Source of the DNA: an uncultured Blastocatellia bacterium
Lineage (GTDB): Bacteria > Acidobacteriota > Blastocatellia > Pyrinomonadales > Pyrinomonadaceae
NCBI GenBank assembly: GCA_946480785.1
Contig: CAMLLD010000065.1
Location: 1-37,559, forward strand
Reading direction: 5' to 3'
DNA length: 37,559 nt
Shown here: piece by piece, positions 7,575 to 15,990 of the stretch
Layout: each line of letters begins with the position of its first letter
Numbering within the stretch: position 1 is the first letter of the stretch
Made by a program: the position numbers and the translations under genes
Notes under the pieces: generated by a model
Told to the model about the DNA's origin: nothing
Database searches by the model: none
What the model saw: the letters and a program-made list of their open reading frames with translations, nothing else

Positions 7575-8159
7575 CTTGTGAGTTTGGGTAGTTCCTCGAG
7601 GATCTCAGTCTTAGTCATGAACATAATAGATACGTTGTTGTCTGCACGCAAACTTCAATCCTTTAGACTGTTTAAGAACCAAAAGACTCAATCAGGACGG
7701 TCGTCTGATAAGACCCGTTATGTTCTCGCGTTCTCGCAAATTGCGCGTCGCCGGCGTACTCGAACATAATGAGTCTTATCAAGACACCTCGCGGTCTTTT
7801 TATTTTTTCTGATTGCCACGGTCCTGCCGTCACTCTTCGGGCGTTATTGACAGTCTTTCAGTTGCCTTCGACTCGTGTCTGATGGCCGATGTCCGACGAC
7901 TCTAGTGCATAGGAGAAGGCGATCCTAGTGATTCCCGAGTCAACTGTTTCGTTCGCGCCAATTCTACTTGGGTCCGCCACCAACTTCGGATCTGCTGACA
8001 TCCTGATCAGCGCAAAAAACAAGATAATTCATCTTGTTGGACCCGAGAGGCATTGACATTGATCTTTTTAGAGTCTCATTCGTAGGTAGTCCATGCAGGC
8101 ACACTGCATGCACAAATCCAGCGGTTTCAGCCGGCGTGACGGTTACTCCAGCGGCAGGA
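7575..8159. other. Gap without a supported gene
   Basis: Frames on both strands are short, lack ribosome-binding sites and have unlikely composition. The stretch around 7690-7770 contains repeated TTCTCGC and short direct repeats. A possible weak plus-strand terminator lies at 7781-7810. This is probably decayed DNA of the accessory island. Confidence 0.35.
7781..7810 (+). terminator. Possible weak intrinsic terminator
   Basis: AAGAC and GTCTT flank an eight-base loop and are followed by a T-rich tract (TTTTATTTTTTCT). The stem is short and no intact plus-strand gene lies upstream, so it may be a leftover of a decayed gene or chance. Confidence 0.3.
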
Positions 8160-8444
8160 TCAGATCGTGACTGTCGTAGTATCCTTCGCCGTCGGCTTGG
8201 ACCAACCCTGTCGGTTCGACTGCAACCAATCCAGAGTGGAACCAAGACAATCAAGTGTCCAGCCTGTATCTCCGTTGCCGAATAAAATTTGTATGGCGAC
8301 GATTTCTCGAGTAGCGCGTAACGTGACGATTACACGATGCTTTTGGCCTTCATTACCCTCCTCCGCACACTCGATAAGTTCGTCGTGTTCCTCGTCGAGC
8401 AGACCGTCTCCTGGTACGGTCAGTGTGATACGGGCTATTGGCAT
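8160..8444 (-). CDS. Small hypothetical protein
   Basis: This 94-residue frame starts MPIARITLTVPGDGLLDEEHDELIECAEEG. The N-terminal part has a plausible strand-turn-acidic helix composition, then a basic strand region (KHRVIVTLRA) and a tryptophan-containing C-terminus. No family is recognised. The opposite strand also has long frames here, the ribosome-binding site is poor, and the region is accessory, so this may be spurious. It is listed because the composition of its first 60 residues is protein-like. Confidence 0.35.
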   Translation of the reverse strand: MPIARITLTVPGDGLLDEEHDELIECAEEGNEGQKHRVIVTLRATREIVAIQILFGNGDTGWTLDCLGSTLDWLQSNRQGWSKPTAKDTTTVTI

Positions 8445-8491
8445 GAAAGCTCATTGCAGGGTTTGCCCTACATTCCAATGGAGGGACGCGA

Positions 8492-8809
8492 TCAAAAAGT
8501 CGGAGCTTGCGGAGGGAGGGCAGTGCGCGCTCGCTTTCGCCTTGAGACGATTGCTCTCAATACACAGTAAGTCACGCCGGAGATAAACACGCTATCCAAT
8601 AACATCCCCATCCCCAGCGAAAGCCAAATCAGAGCGTGAGTGGAAATCCCTGGTAAGGATGACATGAAGCACATGGGCCACCCAAAAACCCACACCGCAA
8701 ACATTACCGAAGCATCATCTTTAAACAAGGCTCTAACCAAAACTACGGTTATGAATATGCTGGCGGTAACAAATAGCCCTGTAGCAAAGGATGCAAGAAG
8801 AAGCTTCAT
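8492..8809 (-). CDS. Small integral membrane protein of unknown function
   Basis: The frame encodes 105 residues with three to four hydrophobic segments: about 1-28 (LLLASFATGLFVTASIFITVVLV), about 34-53 (VMFAVWVFGWPMCFMSSL) and about 59-90 (ALIWLSLGMGMLLDSVFISGVTYCVL). It ends in a basic tail (SRRKRARTALPP) that would sit in the cytoplasm by the positive-inside rule. Such regular spacing of hydrophobic segments is unlikely by chance, but no Shine-Dalgarno sequence precedes the ATG and no family is recognised. It lies between the accessory island and tRNA-Pro. Confidence 0.5.
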   Translation of the reverse strand: MKLLLASFATGLFVTASIFITVVLVRALFKDDASVMFAVWVFGWPMCFMSSLPGISTHALIWLSLGMGMLLDSVFISGVTYCVLRAIVSRRKRARTALPPQAPTF

Positions 8810-8897
8810 GTCCGGGTAGAGAATAACAGATTCAATAGATGGCGAACGCTACCGATCGAGCGAAACATGCCGCAGTCTAAACGGTAAGACTAAGCTG

Positions 8898-8915
8898 TGC
8901 CACAATCCTGCACAA
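8898..8915. repeat. Third copy of the TGCCACAATCCTG(C)CACAA motif
   Basis: TGCCACAATCCTGCACAA differs from the reverse complement of the 1477-1495 copy only by loss of one C. It lies 47 nt from the 3' end of tRNA-Pro(CGG), where arm-type recombinase sites would be expected if the 1.3-8.9 kb region entered by integration at this tRNA. No integrase is present, so the role is inferred. Confidence 0.45.
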
Positions 8916-8961
8916 AACACGAACGGCCACCTTTACAGGTAGCCGTAAATAGCCGATTAAC

Positions 8962-9038
<77 letters not shown>

Positions 9039-9140
9039 ACGTTCGTGGATGATAGGGAAGCAACGTGAGGGTGTCAAATTCGCTCGGAAGTTTGTCGGGT
9101 TATGAGATCTTCACGTTTGACGATGAAGCCTATCGTTGAG

Positions 9141-10781
9141 TCATGAACCCTTCACCGTCGACTCATCGAGCAGTGTATTCCGCGGATCGATCTCGATGCT
9201 GAGCGGCTTTTCGCGCAGGGGGATGCGCTCAATCAGGAGTTTGCCCGCGGGTTTGAGGACCACGTCGCGGTTGCCGTGCGCTGTTGAAATGGTTATCGGC
9301 ACCGGATCCGTGAAGGCGTTGCCGGGCTGAAGCTGAGTCAAGACCAATCTCAACTCCTTATTCCCCAACCAGAACCATTTCAACTCATACTGCGGGTGGC
9401 CGCTGTCGTAAACCCAACGCGCGAAGAATGCGCGCAGATCAGTGCGGGACGATTTCTCAAGCGCGGCGCGGAGGTCTTCTGTAGAGGCGTTTGCGTTTGC
9501 ATGCGCGTGGTAGTAAGCGCGCAGGCCGCGGAAGAAAGCGTCGTCGCCCAAACGCGAACGCAGCATGTGCAACACCCACGCGCCCTTTTGATAGTTGTTC
9601 GCGTTCAATAGCTTCATTAAATCTTCAGTGTCGCGATCGAAGATCGGTGTGCGCGTCGTCTTTTCATAACTAAACGCCCTCTCCGCCGCGTCTTTCATGT
9701 ACGCCTGAAACGCTTCCTCACTCTCGTATCGCTGCAAAAACAGTCCCGCGAAGTACGTCGCGAAGCCTTCGCTCAACCACAAGTCGGACCACGTCGACTC
9801 CGTTACCGAATCGCCAAACCACTGATGCGCGATCTCGTGCGCGATCACGTCGGTCGTGCTAATCGGAATGCCAAACGTCTTGCTCATCTTCGGCGAGGAC
9901 CGCGGCGTGAACAACGTGCTCGTGAACACGATCGCGCTCGAGTTTTCCATGCCGCCAAAGCGCGTCGCGCCGACAATCAACGCGAGCTTCTCGTACGGAT
10001 ACGGCGCGATCGTTTCGCTGAAGTAGGCGACTGACGGAATGGAAGGCGCGAAACCTTTCATCGCGAGTGGCGCGTCGACGTGCGGCACGTAATACGAGAG
10101 CGGCGTTGCGGTGCGTTCGGTTGGTTCGAAACGCGCGAACTGACCCACGCCGATGATCATGCAATAGGGCGGAATCGGCACGCTTTCTGTGTAAGTCCAC
10201 AGGCGATGCGTGCCGCTCGTCGTTACATGGTCCAGGCGGCCGTTAGCAACGACTTCATCACTTGCCGGCGCGGTGATGTTGAAGGCCACGGTGGCTTTTG
10301 CCGACGGGTGGTCCAGGGTTGGGATCCAGTGATGCACGCGGTTGGGCCAGTTGTCGCCGATTGCGGAAGGTTTGCCGTCTTTGTCGGCGGTGAGGATCAG
10401 ACCGTCTTTTGGTTTGCCGTGGTATTGGACCTGGAGCTGCAAGTGTTTGCCGGGCTGGAGGCGTTCGGCGGCGGTGATTTGCAGGTGGCCGTCTTTGTGG
10501 GTGAACGTAACGGGTTTGGCGTCGAGCGTGACGGCGTCAACTGTTAGTTCGCCGAAGTCGAGATCGATCAGCGACGTTGGTTTGAGAATGACGATGTCGA
10601 TCCGCGCGGTTGCGGAAGCGATCTCGGAGAGTTGATCGTTGAGCGAGATGTCGATGAGGTAGTGTTTGGGCTGCCATGTGTCCACTGAGCGTTCGACCCG
10701 CACTGCGTACGACACGTTGGCGGGAATTAAAACCAATAAAAGAAAAACCGATTGTAAGCAAAGTGATAAGCGAGTTTTCAT
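9141..10781 (-). CDS. Secreted M1-family zinc aminopeptidase
   Basis: This 546-residue metallopeptidase removes N-terminal residues from peptides. A signal peptide occupies about 1-26 (hydrophobic SVFLLLVLIPANVSYA). The N-terminal beta domain is followed by the substrate-binding GGMEN loop and the zinc site HEIAHQWFGD (His315, Glu316, His319) with the third ligand Glu338 in WLSEGFATYF, the exact HExxH-x18-E spacing of M1 enzymes. It stops soon after the catalytic helical region and lacks the long C-terminal ERAP-like domain of full-length aminopeptidase N, matching the short M1 forms. Export implies a role in periplasmic or extracellular peptide use. It starts just upstream of 10814-11167 on the same strand, separated by 32 nt, and may be co-transcribed with it. 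Confidence 0.92.
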   Translation of the reverse strand: MKTRLSLCLQSVFLLLVLIPANVSYAVRVERSVDTWQPKHYLIDISLNDQLSEIASATARIDIVILKPTSLIDLDFGELTVDAVTLDAKPVTFTHKDGHLQITAAERLQPGKHLQLQVQYHGKPKDGLILTADKDGKPSAIGDNWPNRVHHWIPTLDHPSAKATVAFNITAPASDEVVANGRLDHVTTSGTHRLWTYTESVPIPPYCMIIGVGQFARFEPTERTATPLSYYVPHVDAPLAMKGFAPSIPSVAYFSETIAPYPYEKLALIVGATRFGGMENSSAIVFTSTLFTPRSSPKMSKTFGIPISTTDVIAHEIAHQWFGDSVTESTWSDLWLSEGFATYFAGLFLQRYESEEAFQAYMKDAAERAFSYEKTTRTPIFDRDTEDLMKLLNANNYQKGAWVLHMLRSRLGDDAFFRGLRAYYHAHANANASTEDLRAALEKSSRTDLRAFFARWVYDSGHPQYELKWFWLGNKELRLVLTQLQPGNAFTDPVPITISTAHGNRDVVLKPAGKLLIERIPLREKPLSIEIDPRNTLLDESTVKGS

Positions 10782-10813
10782 TTAAAGGATGCCAAGTTTA
10801 AAAGCCAGGTCAG

Positions 10814-11167
10814 CTAGCGGATACCAAGCATCAACAGCGCTGAGCGATCGGAGACTTCGCGATCGCTGTCGAGCCACTTGCGATAATCGATCAGCTCCGT
10901 GTCAGTCACAGGACGATTGCCTAGGCGCGCTGCCGGCGTGCGTTCAAACGCGCGATTCGTGAGCGCCATGTGTGCTTTGCGCACCGGCAACTGCGTTGGA
11001 CCAGCGAGCGCGGCTTCGGCCGATTCTACATCCGGAAAGAAATCGTCGTAAGCGAGCAGATGCCACACCGTGCCCGCGCCTTCACCCTCCACCGCCAACA
11101 CACGCAACAACCCAAAGCCACTTTCAAGCTGGAAGATTAAATCGTCACCGGGTGCGAACTGCGCCAT
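10814..11167 (-). CDS. Hypothetical 117-residue protein
   Basis: The protein begins MAQFAPGDDLIFQLESGFGLLRVLAVEGE, a compact beta-rich module resembling small GD-x-(F/V)-x-(I/V) barrel folds. An acidic DDFFPDVESAEAALAG segment and a helical C-terminus (DTELIDYRKWLDSDREVSDRSALLMLG) follow. No signal peptide, membrane segment or catalytic motif is visible and the family is not recognised. It lies directly upstream of the M1 aminopeptidase on the same strand and diverges from the J-domain gene. The composition matches its neighbours, and the frame is uninterrupted. Confidence 0.65.
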   Translation of the reverse strand: MAQFAPGDDLIFQLESGFGLLRVLAVEGEGAGTVWHLLAYDDFFPDVESAEAALAGPTQLPVRKAHMALTNRAFERTPAARLGNRPVTDTELIDYRKWLDSDREVSDRSALLMLGIR

Positions 11168-11244
11168 CCTGGTCAGAGATTAACACGGACCGTACCGATC
11201 CGTTGCCAAACGAAAAGCGCGCCTCTAGAATCGTGCAATTCGCG

Positions 11245-11847
11245 ATGAGCCAATTCGATTCCAACAAGGACTATTATGGCGTTTTGGGCGTCGACAAGGA
11301 CGCGTCGGCGGGCGACATCTATCGCCAATATAAACGCCAGGCGGCGAAGCATCATCCGGATCGAGGCGGCAGCGAAGAGCAGATGAAGTCGCTGAACGAA
11401 GCGTACGGCGTTTTGAAGAACTCGACGTCGCGTCGCGCTTACGACGATTCGCGAACGACAGGCGCTTATTCGAGAGCAACAAGCGATTGGCGCGCGACAG
11501 CGACGGGTGCACGAGCGAGAGCCGATTTCGTTCCAGCATCAAAGCGTGCGGCGCGCGACGTCGGCGTCATGGGCCAATGTCTCAGCGCGTTGTTGTGTCT
11601 CGTCGCGGGACTTTTCCTCCTGGTGCTGGTGCGCTTTCAATGGATGTGGTTCCTTTGGCCGCTCGCGATTCTCGCCGTGTCCGTCGTGGGCTTCGGCGTG
11701 TTGCTCGCGCGCAGCGCGATGGTCGCGGTCAACGATTCGTTGCCGAAGACGAACCGGTTGAAGCGGCACACGAAACTGCAGGAGTTTGCTTTTTGGGCCG
11801 TCATCATCACTACGGGCTACGGCCTTTATCTGGTGCTTTCGAGCTGA
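11245..11847 (+). CDS. J-domain membrane protein (DnaJ-like)
   Basis: The start at 11245 (MSQFDSNKDYYGVLGVDKDAS) puts a J domain at residues 8-70, with the Hsp70-stimulating HPD triad at His37-Pro38-Asp39 and the following DRGGSEEQMKSLNEAYGVLKN helix. The zinc-finger and substrate domains of true DnaJ are absent. Instead the C-terminus has two or three hydrophobic segments (about 117-136, 140-160 and 180-198), so it is a membrane-anchored J protein of 200 residues that would recruit DnaK to the membrane face. A longer upstream frame exists but lacks similarity to anything. The next gene starts 11 nt downstream, suggesting an operon with the VOC and Sm-like genes. Confidence 0.85.
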   Translation: MSQFDSNKDYYGVLGVDKDASAGDIYRQYKRQAAKHHPDRGGSEEQMKSLNEAYGVLKNSTSRRAYDDSRTTGAYSRATSDWRATATGARARADFVPASKRAARDVGVMGQCLSALLCLVAGLFLLVLVRFQWMWFLWPLAILAVSVVGFGVLLARSAMVAVNDSLPKTNRLKRHTKLQEFAFWAVIITTGYGLYLVLSS

Positions 11848-11858
11848 GACCACGCGCG

Positions 11859-12263
11859 ATGATCAAAGGCCTGGACCTGCTGTTTCTCGAGGTCAATAGT
11901 CTGGAAGAGTCGCTCGCGTTCTATGAAAAGGTGCTCGGGTTTGCGGTCGAGTCGGTCAACTTCAACTCAGAGCCGCCGATGGCGCGGCTGCACGGCGGCG
12001 AGCTGAGAATCACGTTGGCCCAACATCTCGAGACGATGCTGCGTCGCGGGCGCGGCGTACACTTGTTTGTCGGTGTCGAGGATGTTGACCAGTTTTACGA
12101 GCAACTGATCGAAAGAGGCGCTGACGTGCAGCCGCCGGTCGATGAAGGTTGGGGCGGACGCTTCATCACTCTGGAAGATCCGGACAAGTACCGCTTCTTC
12201 TTTGTGACGTGGTCCAACGCCGAGCAAGCGATCCGCGGCAACGAAGCGAAACAAACGGAGTAA
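11859..12263 (+). CDS. VOC-superfamily (glyoxalase/bleomycin-resistance-like) protein
   Basis: The 134-residue protein starts at 11859 (MIKGLDLLFLEVNSLEESLAFYEKVLGF), the standard first beta-alpha-beta unit of VOC proteins. The second unit is GRGVHLFVGVEDVDQFYEQLIERGADVQPP, then GGRFITLEDPDKYRFFFVTW, which carries the usual DPD turn and a terminal strand. Members bind a metal and a small molecule, acting as lyases, dioxygenases or antibiotic-binding proteins. The substrate cannot be told from sequence. The metal-ligand pattern is incomplete: the N-terminal histidine normally near residue 6-8 is replaced by leucine. The gene sits between the J-domain and Sm-like genes with short gaps, consistent with one transcript. 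Confidence 0.8.
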   Translation: MIKGLDLLFLEVNSLEESLAFYEKVLGFAVESVNFNSEPPMARLHGGELRITLAQHLETMLRRGRGVHLFVGVEDVDQFYEQLIERGADVQPPVDEGWGGRFITLEDPDKYRFFFVTWSNAEQAIRGNEAKQTE

Positions 12264-12267
12264 CTAA

Positions 12268-12480
12268 ATGGCCGGACAACACATAGAAAACCTTTTCCGT
12301 CGCTTCAAAGGCGAGAAAGTAAATCTTAAGACGATCTCCGGTGGCATCTACGAAGGCCGCGTGATCGAAATCACGAACGACTATGTGTGTCTGAGTGAAA
12401 CCTTCGGCACTGACAGCCAGCCGGTCTTCATCTTCTTCAACGCGATCGAATCGGTGGCCGCGACCGTCCCGAATGAATAA
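12268..12480 (+). CDS. Small Sm/LSm-like protein
   Basis: This 70-residue protein has a helix ([14 protein letters not shown]) followed by [26 protein letters not shown] and [15 protein letters not shown] short N-terminal helix, then strands with a GG-x-Y-x-G turn and a closing I-x-x-V strand recall the Sm fold of Hfq-like proteins, but canonical Hfq Sm2 residues (Y/F-KH) are missing. It might be an RNA-binding or assembly-forming small protein. The call is structural and tentative. GGAG lies 6 nt upstream of the ATG at the very end of the VOC gene, so the two are tightly coupled. Confidence 0.6.
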   Translation: MAGQHIENLFRRFKGEKVNLKTISGGIYEGRVIEITNDYVCLSETFGTDSQPVFIFFNAIESVAATVPNE

Positions 12481-12494
12481 GCAAGCTTCAAGTC

Positions 12495-13511
12495 ATGCAG
12501 TACGTTGCGAACCCGCCTAATCCCTGGTTAACACATTCCGTCGAATGGATCGGCGAACCTCCGGAAACCAAACTCGAAGTTTTCGAAGAAACTGAAACGC
12601 GCCGCATCATCACGCACAACAACAGTCCCGACGTCGGTTTCGACTACACGGTCAACTGTTATCGCGGCTGTATTCACGGCTGCACTTACTGCTTCAGCCG
12701 CCCGACGCACGAGTATCTCGGCTATGGAGCTGGAACGGATTTCGATCGCAAGATCGTGGCGAAGGTGAATGCGCCCGAGTTGCTGCGACAGGAGCTGATG
12801 AAACCAGGTTGGAAAGGCGACGAGATCGTCTTCTCGTTTACGTCAGATCCGTACATTCCACTCGAAGCAAACTACAAACTCACGCGACGCTGTCTCGAAG
12901 TCTGCGTCGAGTTTCAACAACCGGTCGGCATCATCACGAAGTCGGCGCTGATCAGGCGCGATATCGACGTGCTACAGGAACTGAACCGCAAAGCGCACCT
13001 CGGAGTGTTTCTCACGATCCCGTTCACGGACGTCGAAACTGCGCGCGCGGTAGAACCTTACGCGCCTTTGCCGGAAGCGCGCTTTCACGCGATGGAAGCA
13101 CTCGCGAGGGCCGGCATCACGGTCGGCATCGGCATCGCGCCCGTGATTCCCGGTTTGAGCACGGACATTCCAGTGCTTTTGCAGCGCGCGAAAGATGCGG
13201 GCGCACAGCTCGCTTTCATCAACATGCTGCGTCTGCCCGGCAGCGTGGCGCCGTATTTTGAGGAGCGTTTGCGTGAGAAGTTGCCGACGAAAGCCGACCG
13301 CGTGCTGAACCGTATTCGCGAAGCACGCGACGGCAAGTTGAACTCGAGCGTGTTTGGCGAACGCATGCGCGGCAAAGGCGAGTACTGGGCCGCGACGGAA
13401 AGACTCTTCCGCATTCATTCGCAGCGTCTCGGCTTCAACAAGAAACGTACCCACGAAACTTCCGCGACGACCACGTTCCGCCGTCCCTCCGCGCAAGCGA
13501 GTCTGTTTTAA
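12495..13511 (+). CDS. SplB-like radical SAM protein
   Basis: The protein of 338 residues has the [4Fe-4S]-binding CIHGCTYC motif (Cys59, Cys63, Cys66; C-x3-C-x2-C) preceded by [12 protein letters not shown]. It continues with [27 protein letters not shown] and [16 protein letters not shown], typical of the PA0069/Rv2578c group related to spore photoproduct lyase. Such enzymes cleave S-adenosylmethionine reductively to start radical chemistry. The true substrate of this subgroup is not established and DNA photoproducts need not be the target. The C-terminal 40 residues are basic and low in structure. It begins 14 nt after the Sm-like gene and may share its transcript. Confidence 0.85.
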   Translation: MQYVANPPNPWLTHSVEWIGEPPETKLEVFEETETRRIITHNNSPDVGFDYTVNCYRGCIHGCTYCFSRPTHEYLGYGAGTDFDRKIVAKVNAPELLRQELMKPGWKGDEIVFSFTSDPYIPLEANYKLTRRCLEVCVEFQQPVGIITKSALIRRDIDVLQELNRKAHLGVFLTIPFTDVETARAVEPYAPLPEARFHAMEALARAGITVGIGIAPVIPGLSTDIPVLLQRAKDAGAQLAFINMLRLPGSVAPYFEERLREKLPTKADRVLNRIREARDGKLNSSVFGERMRGKGEYWAATERLFRIHSQRLGFNKKRTHETSATTTFRRPSAQASLF

Positions 13512-13581
13512 TAACGTTCCCTAAACACCACGTCGCGTCTATAATAAGCGCACCCCACAGCCAAATCAGGAGGCAAAGGCG

Positions 13582-14004
13582 ATGCTGATCCGCGATGTGA
13601 TACGCAACCGCGAGCCTTACTCGACCAGATCTTCTGCCAGCGTGCAGGAGGCGGCGGAGTTTATGGCTGCGCGAAACATTGGCGCGGTGTGTGTGATCGA
13701 TGAGGAGGGCCGGCTGCTCGGTGTCTTTTCCGAGCGCGACGTGATGAACCGGATCGTCGTGCCGCAGCGTGATCCGCAAGCAGTGCGCGTTGGTGAAGTG
13801 ACCAGCGAACTGCGCGCGGTGATCCAGTGTGACGAGACTCCGCATCAGGCCCTCGAACGCATGGAGCGATATGGTACTCGCCATCTGCCGGTGGTCGACG
13901 GCGAACGCTGGGTCGGCATGCTCTCGATGCGCGATCTGTTGCGCGTCGAAGTCGGCGAGCAGGGCGACGAGATCAAGCTGCTGCACGAATACATACAACA
14001 TTAG
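13582..14004 (+). CDS. Tandem CBS-domain protein
   Basis: This 140-residue protein consists of two CBS motifs. The first contains SSASVQEAAEFMAARNIGAVCVIDEEGRLLGVFSERDVMNRIV. The second contains DETPHQALERMERYGTRHLPVVDGERWVGMLSMRDLLRVEV. CBS pairs form a Bateman module that binds adenosyl nucleotides (AMP, ATP, SAM or c-di-AMP) and usually regulates a partner enzyme or transporter. No other domain is attached. A strong AGGAGG lies about 8 nt before the ATG. The sugar dehydrogenase gene begins 11 nt after its stop, so they are probably co-transcribed, but a functional link is not evident. Confidence 0.9.
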   Translation: MLIRDVIRNREPYSTRSSASVQEAAEFMAARNIGAVCVIDEEGRLLGVFSERDVMNRIVVPQRDPQAVRVGEVTSELRAVIQCDETPHQALERMERYGTRHLPVVDGERWVGMLSMRDLLRVEVGEQGDEIKLLHEYIQH

Positions 14005-14014
14005 GATCAAGCTG

Positions 14015-15157
14015 GTGTCACTAAAATCTTCGTGGTCTTTCATCGCCCTCGTAATCATCGTCTGTGTTGCTTGCGCCCGGCCGCCCGCCGGACGCGGCGC
14101 GGGTGAGGTTGCAAGCTCGCCGCAGTCAAACACGCGTTTCAAAGTCGAGAAAGTCATCGGTGGCCTGGAGGTGCCGTGGTCCATTGTGTGGGCGCCGGAC
14201 GGCCGCATGATCTTTACCGAACGCCCGGGACGCGTGCGGGTTTTCGAAAATGGCGCGTTACGCGCGAAGCCGCTGTTCGTCGTGCCCGACGTTGAATCGA
14301 GCGGCGAGAGCGGGTTGATGAGTGTGGCGCTGCATCCGCAGTTCAGCAGCAATCATTTCGTCTATCTCTCGTATGCTTACGCGCGAGATAAAGTGCGCGT
14401 CGCGCGCTATCGCGAAACGCCGGATGGCTTCGTCGATCAGAAGGTGATCATCGAGAACCTTCCCGCCGCGCAGTTTCATGCCGGCTGTCGTATTCGTTTT
14501 GGACCGGACGGCAAGCTCTACATCACCACCGGCGATGCCACGCGCCGCGAGATCGCGCAGAAACTCGATTCACTCGGCGGCAAGACGCTGCGCTTGAACG
14601 ACGACGGCTCAGTGCCGCAGGACAATCCGTTCGTGGGCCAACAGAACGCGCGGCCCGAGATCTGGTCCTACGGTCATCGCAACGCGCAGGGCATGGACTG
14701 GCAGCCGGGTACGAACCTGATGTTTCAAACCGAGCATGGACCAAGCGGCTTCGATGGACCGGAAGGCGGAGACGAGGTCAACATCGTCGAGAAAGGGAAG
14801 AACTACGGCTGGCCGATCATTCATCACACGCAAACGAAGGCCGGACTCGAGTCGCCGCTATTGGAGTACACGCCGCCGTGCGCGCCGGCGAGCGGCATGT
14901 TCTATCGCGGTAACGCGTTTCCGTCGTTCAAAGGAAACTTCTTCTTCGGCTGTTTGCGTGGCGAGATGTTGATTCGCGTGGCGCTCGACGGCCGGAAGGT
15001 GTTGGGCCAGGAGGGAATCATCAAAGACTTCGGCCGCATTCGCGACGTGGCCGAAGGACCAGACGGATACCTTTACTTCTCGACTTCCAACCGGGATGGA
15101 CGCGGCAAGCCGGCGTCAGACGACGATCGGATCATTCGCCTCGTGCCCGCGCCTTAG
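14015..15157 (+). CDS. PQQ-type soluble aldose sugar dehydrogenase (YliI-like)
   Basis: The protein is a six-bladed propeller quinoprotein of the soluble glucose/aldose dehydrogenase family, about 380 residues. Characteristic blocks are EVPWSIVWAPDGRMIFTERPGRVRVFENG, SVALHPQFSSNHFVYLSY, CRIRFGPDGKLYITTGDA, SYGHRNAQGMDWQPG and LMFQTEHGPSGFDGPEGGDEVN. These contain the PQQ- and calcium-contacting regions, with the expected histidine in the first HxxxG-type part of the family. I chose the GTG at 14015 because it begins a hydrophobic export signal (SWSFIALVIIVCVACARPP), whose cysteine may also be a non-canonical lipobox. The enzyme would oxidise aldose sugars in the periplasm. Starts further upstream overlap the CBS gene and look spurious. 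Confidence 0.88.
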   Translation: MSLKSSWSFIALVIIVCVACARPPAGRGAGEVASSPQSNTRFKVEKVIGGLEVPWSIVWAPDGRMIFTERPGRVRVFENGALRAKPLFVVPDVESSGESGLMSVALHPQFSSNHFVYLSYAYARDKVRVARYRETPDGFVDQKVIIENLPAAQFHAGCRIRFGPDGKLYITTGDATRREIAQKLDSLGGKTLRLNDDGSVPQDNPFVGQQNARPEIWSYGHRNAQGMDWQPGTNLMFQTEHGPSGFDGPEGGDEVNIVEKGKNYGWPIIHHTQTKAGLESPLLEYTPPCAPASGMFYRGNAFPSFKGNFFFGCLRGEMLIRVALDGRKVLGQEGIIKDFGRIRDVAEGPDGYLYFSTSNRDGRGKPASDDDRIIRLVPAP

Positions 15158-15160
15158 AGT

Positions 15161-15811
15161 TTAGAGTTTCTGGGCCAGGATCGCGGTCTTGCTCCAGCCG
15201 ATCGCTTCTTTTCGCGGGAAGCGATACTGGTGCACGATGCGAAAGTGTTTTTCCGTTTGTTCTTTCACTTCCTGCGGCGGATGGCTCTTGAAGCGGAAGA
15301 GTATTTCGAGCAGCACACCGACGGCGCTCGGATGCACCGGTAAGTGAAGCAAGTGACCGCCGGGCGCGATGACGCGCGCGAGCTCAGTCAATCCATCGGC
15401 CAGCTTCACGTACTCGAGCGCACCGGAAGTGACCACGAGATCCATCGACTTGTCGGCAAAAGGAAGACAGAGCAGGTTGCCCTGGGTGAAGGTGACGTCG
15501 CGTTTTCGGCCCGGGCTGTAGTAAAGCGATTTGCGCGCGGCCGCCACGGAAGTCTGTGACAGATCCAACGCCGTGATCGAAACCGGGCAACGAATCGCAC
15601 GCAGCAACGCGAGTGTCAGCAGGCCCGTACCGCAACCAGCATCGAGAATGCGCGCGCCGCGCTCGACGGGCAGCGGGTGCTGCGCAAAGTATTGATCGAG
15701 CGAACGGCCGTAACCGTTCAGCTTGAAAGTCAGATCGTAAAGCCGGGCGATCCGGTCGTAATAAGAGCCCGCACGCGCCTCGTTTTCGGTTGCAGTTAGA
15801 GCGTACTCCAT
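15161..15811 (-). CDS. Class I SAM-dependent methyltransferase
   Basis: The protein has 216 residues. The nucleotide-binding motif ARILDAGCGTGLLTLALL at about 54-71 is followed by the acidic ITALDLSQTSVAAARKSL and the post-motif region DVTFTQGNLLCLPFADKSMDLVVTSGALEYV, as in UbiE/Methyltransf_11 enzymes. Substrate is unknown. A short N-terminal region (NEARAGSYYDRIARLYDLTFKLNGYGRSL) resembles that of menaquinone/ubiquinone-type C-methyltransferases, but the normal substrate-specific motifs are not complete. It is convergent with the sugar dehydrogenase, with 3 nt between stop codons, and no separate terminator is seen. Confidence 0.85.
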   Translation of the reverse strand: MEYALTATENEARAGSYYDRIARLYDLTFKLNGYGRSLDQYFAQHPLPVERGARILDAGCGTGLLTLALLRAIRCPVSITALDLSQTSVAAARKSLYYSPGRKRDVTFTQGNLLCLPFADKSMDLVVTSGALEYVKLADGLTELARVIAPGGHLLHLPVHPSAVGVLLEILFRFKSHPPQEVKEQTEKHFRIVHQYRFPRKEAIGWSKTAILAQKL

Positions 15812-15990
15812 GAGCTTCTCTTGAGCCTCACCTCACTGACGGATTACGTTGTGCAGTTTATTTCATCCCGGCGTGGCGCGGGCCATTGTAGCCTCGTCGC
15901 GACTTTTACTCAACCGAAACGTTAGACCGACGCAAGAACGACACATCCTCCCGTTCCTCATTCGACTGCTTCTCAGGAGGAACAAAGATC

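Noticed and set aside
7964..8254. 96-residue minus-strand frame
   Set aside because: It overlaps the 8160-8444 frame, has an arginine-rich shadow composition and no ribosome-binding site.
10972..11244. N-terminal extension of the J-domain gene
   Set aside because: The extra 91 residues are proline/arginine-rich and lie antisense to the 10814-11167 gene. The J domain begins right at the ATG at 11245.
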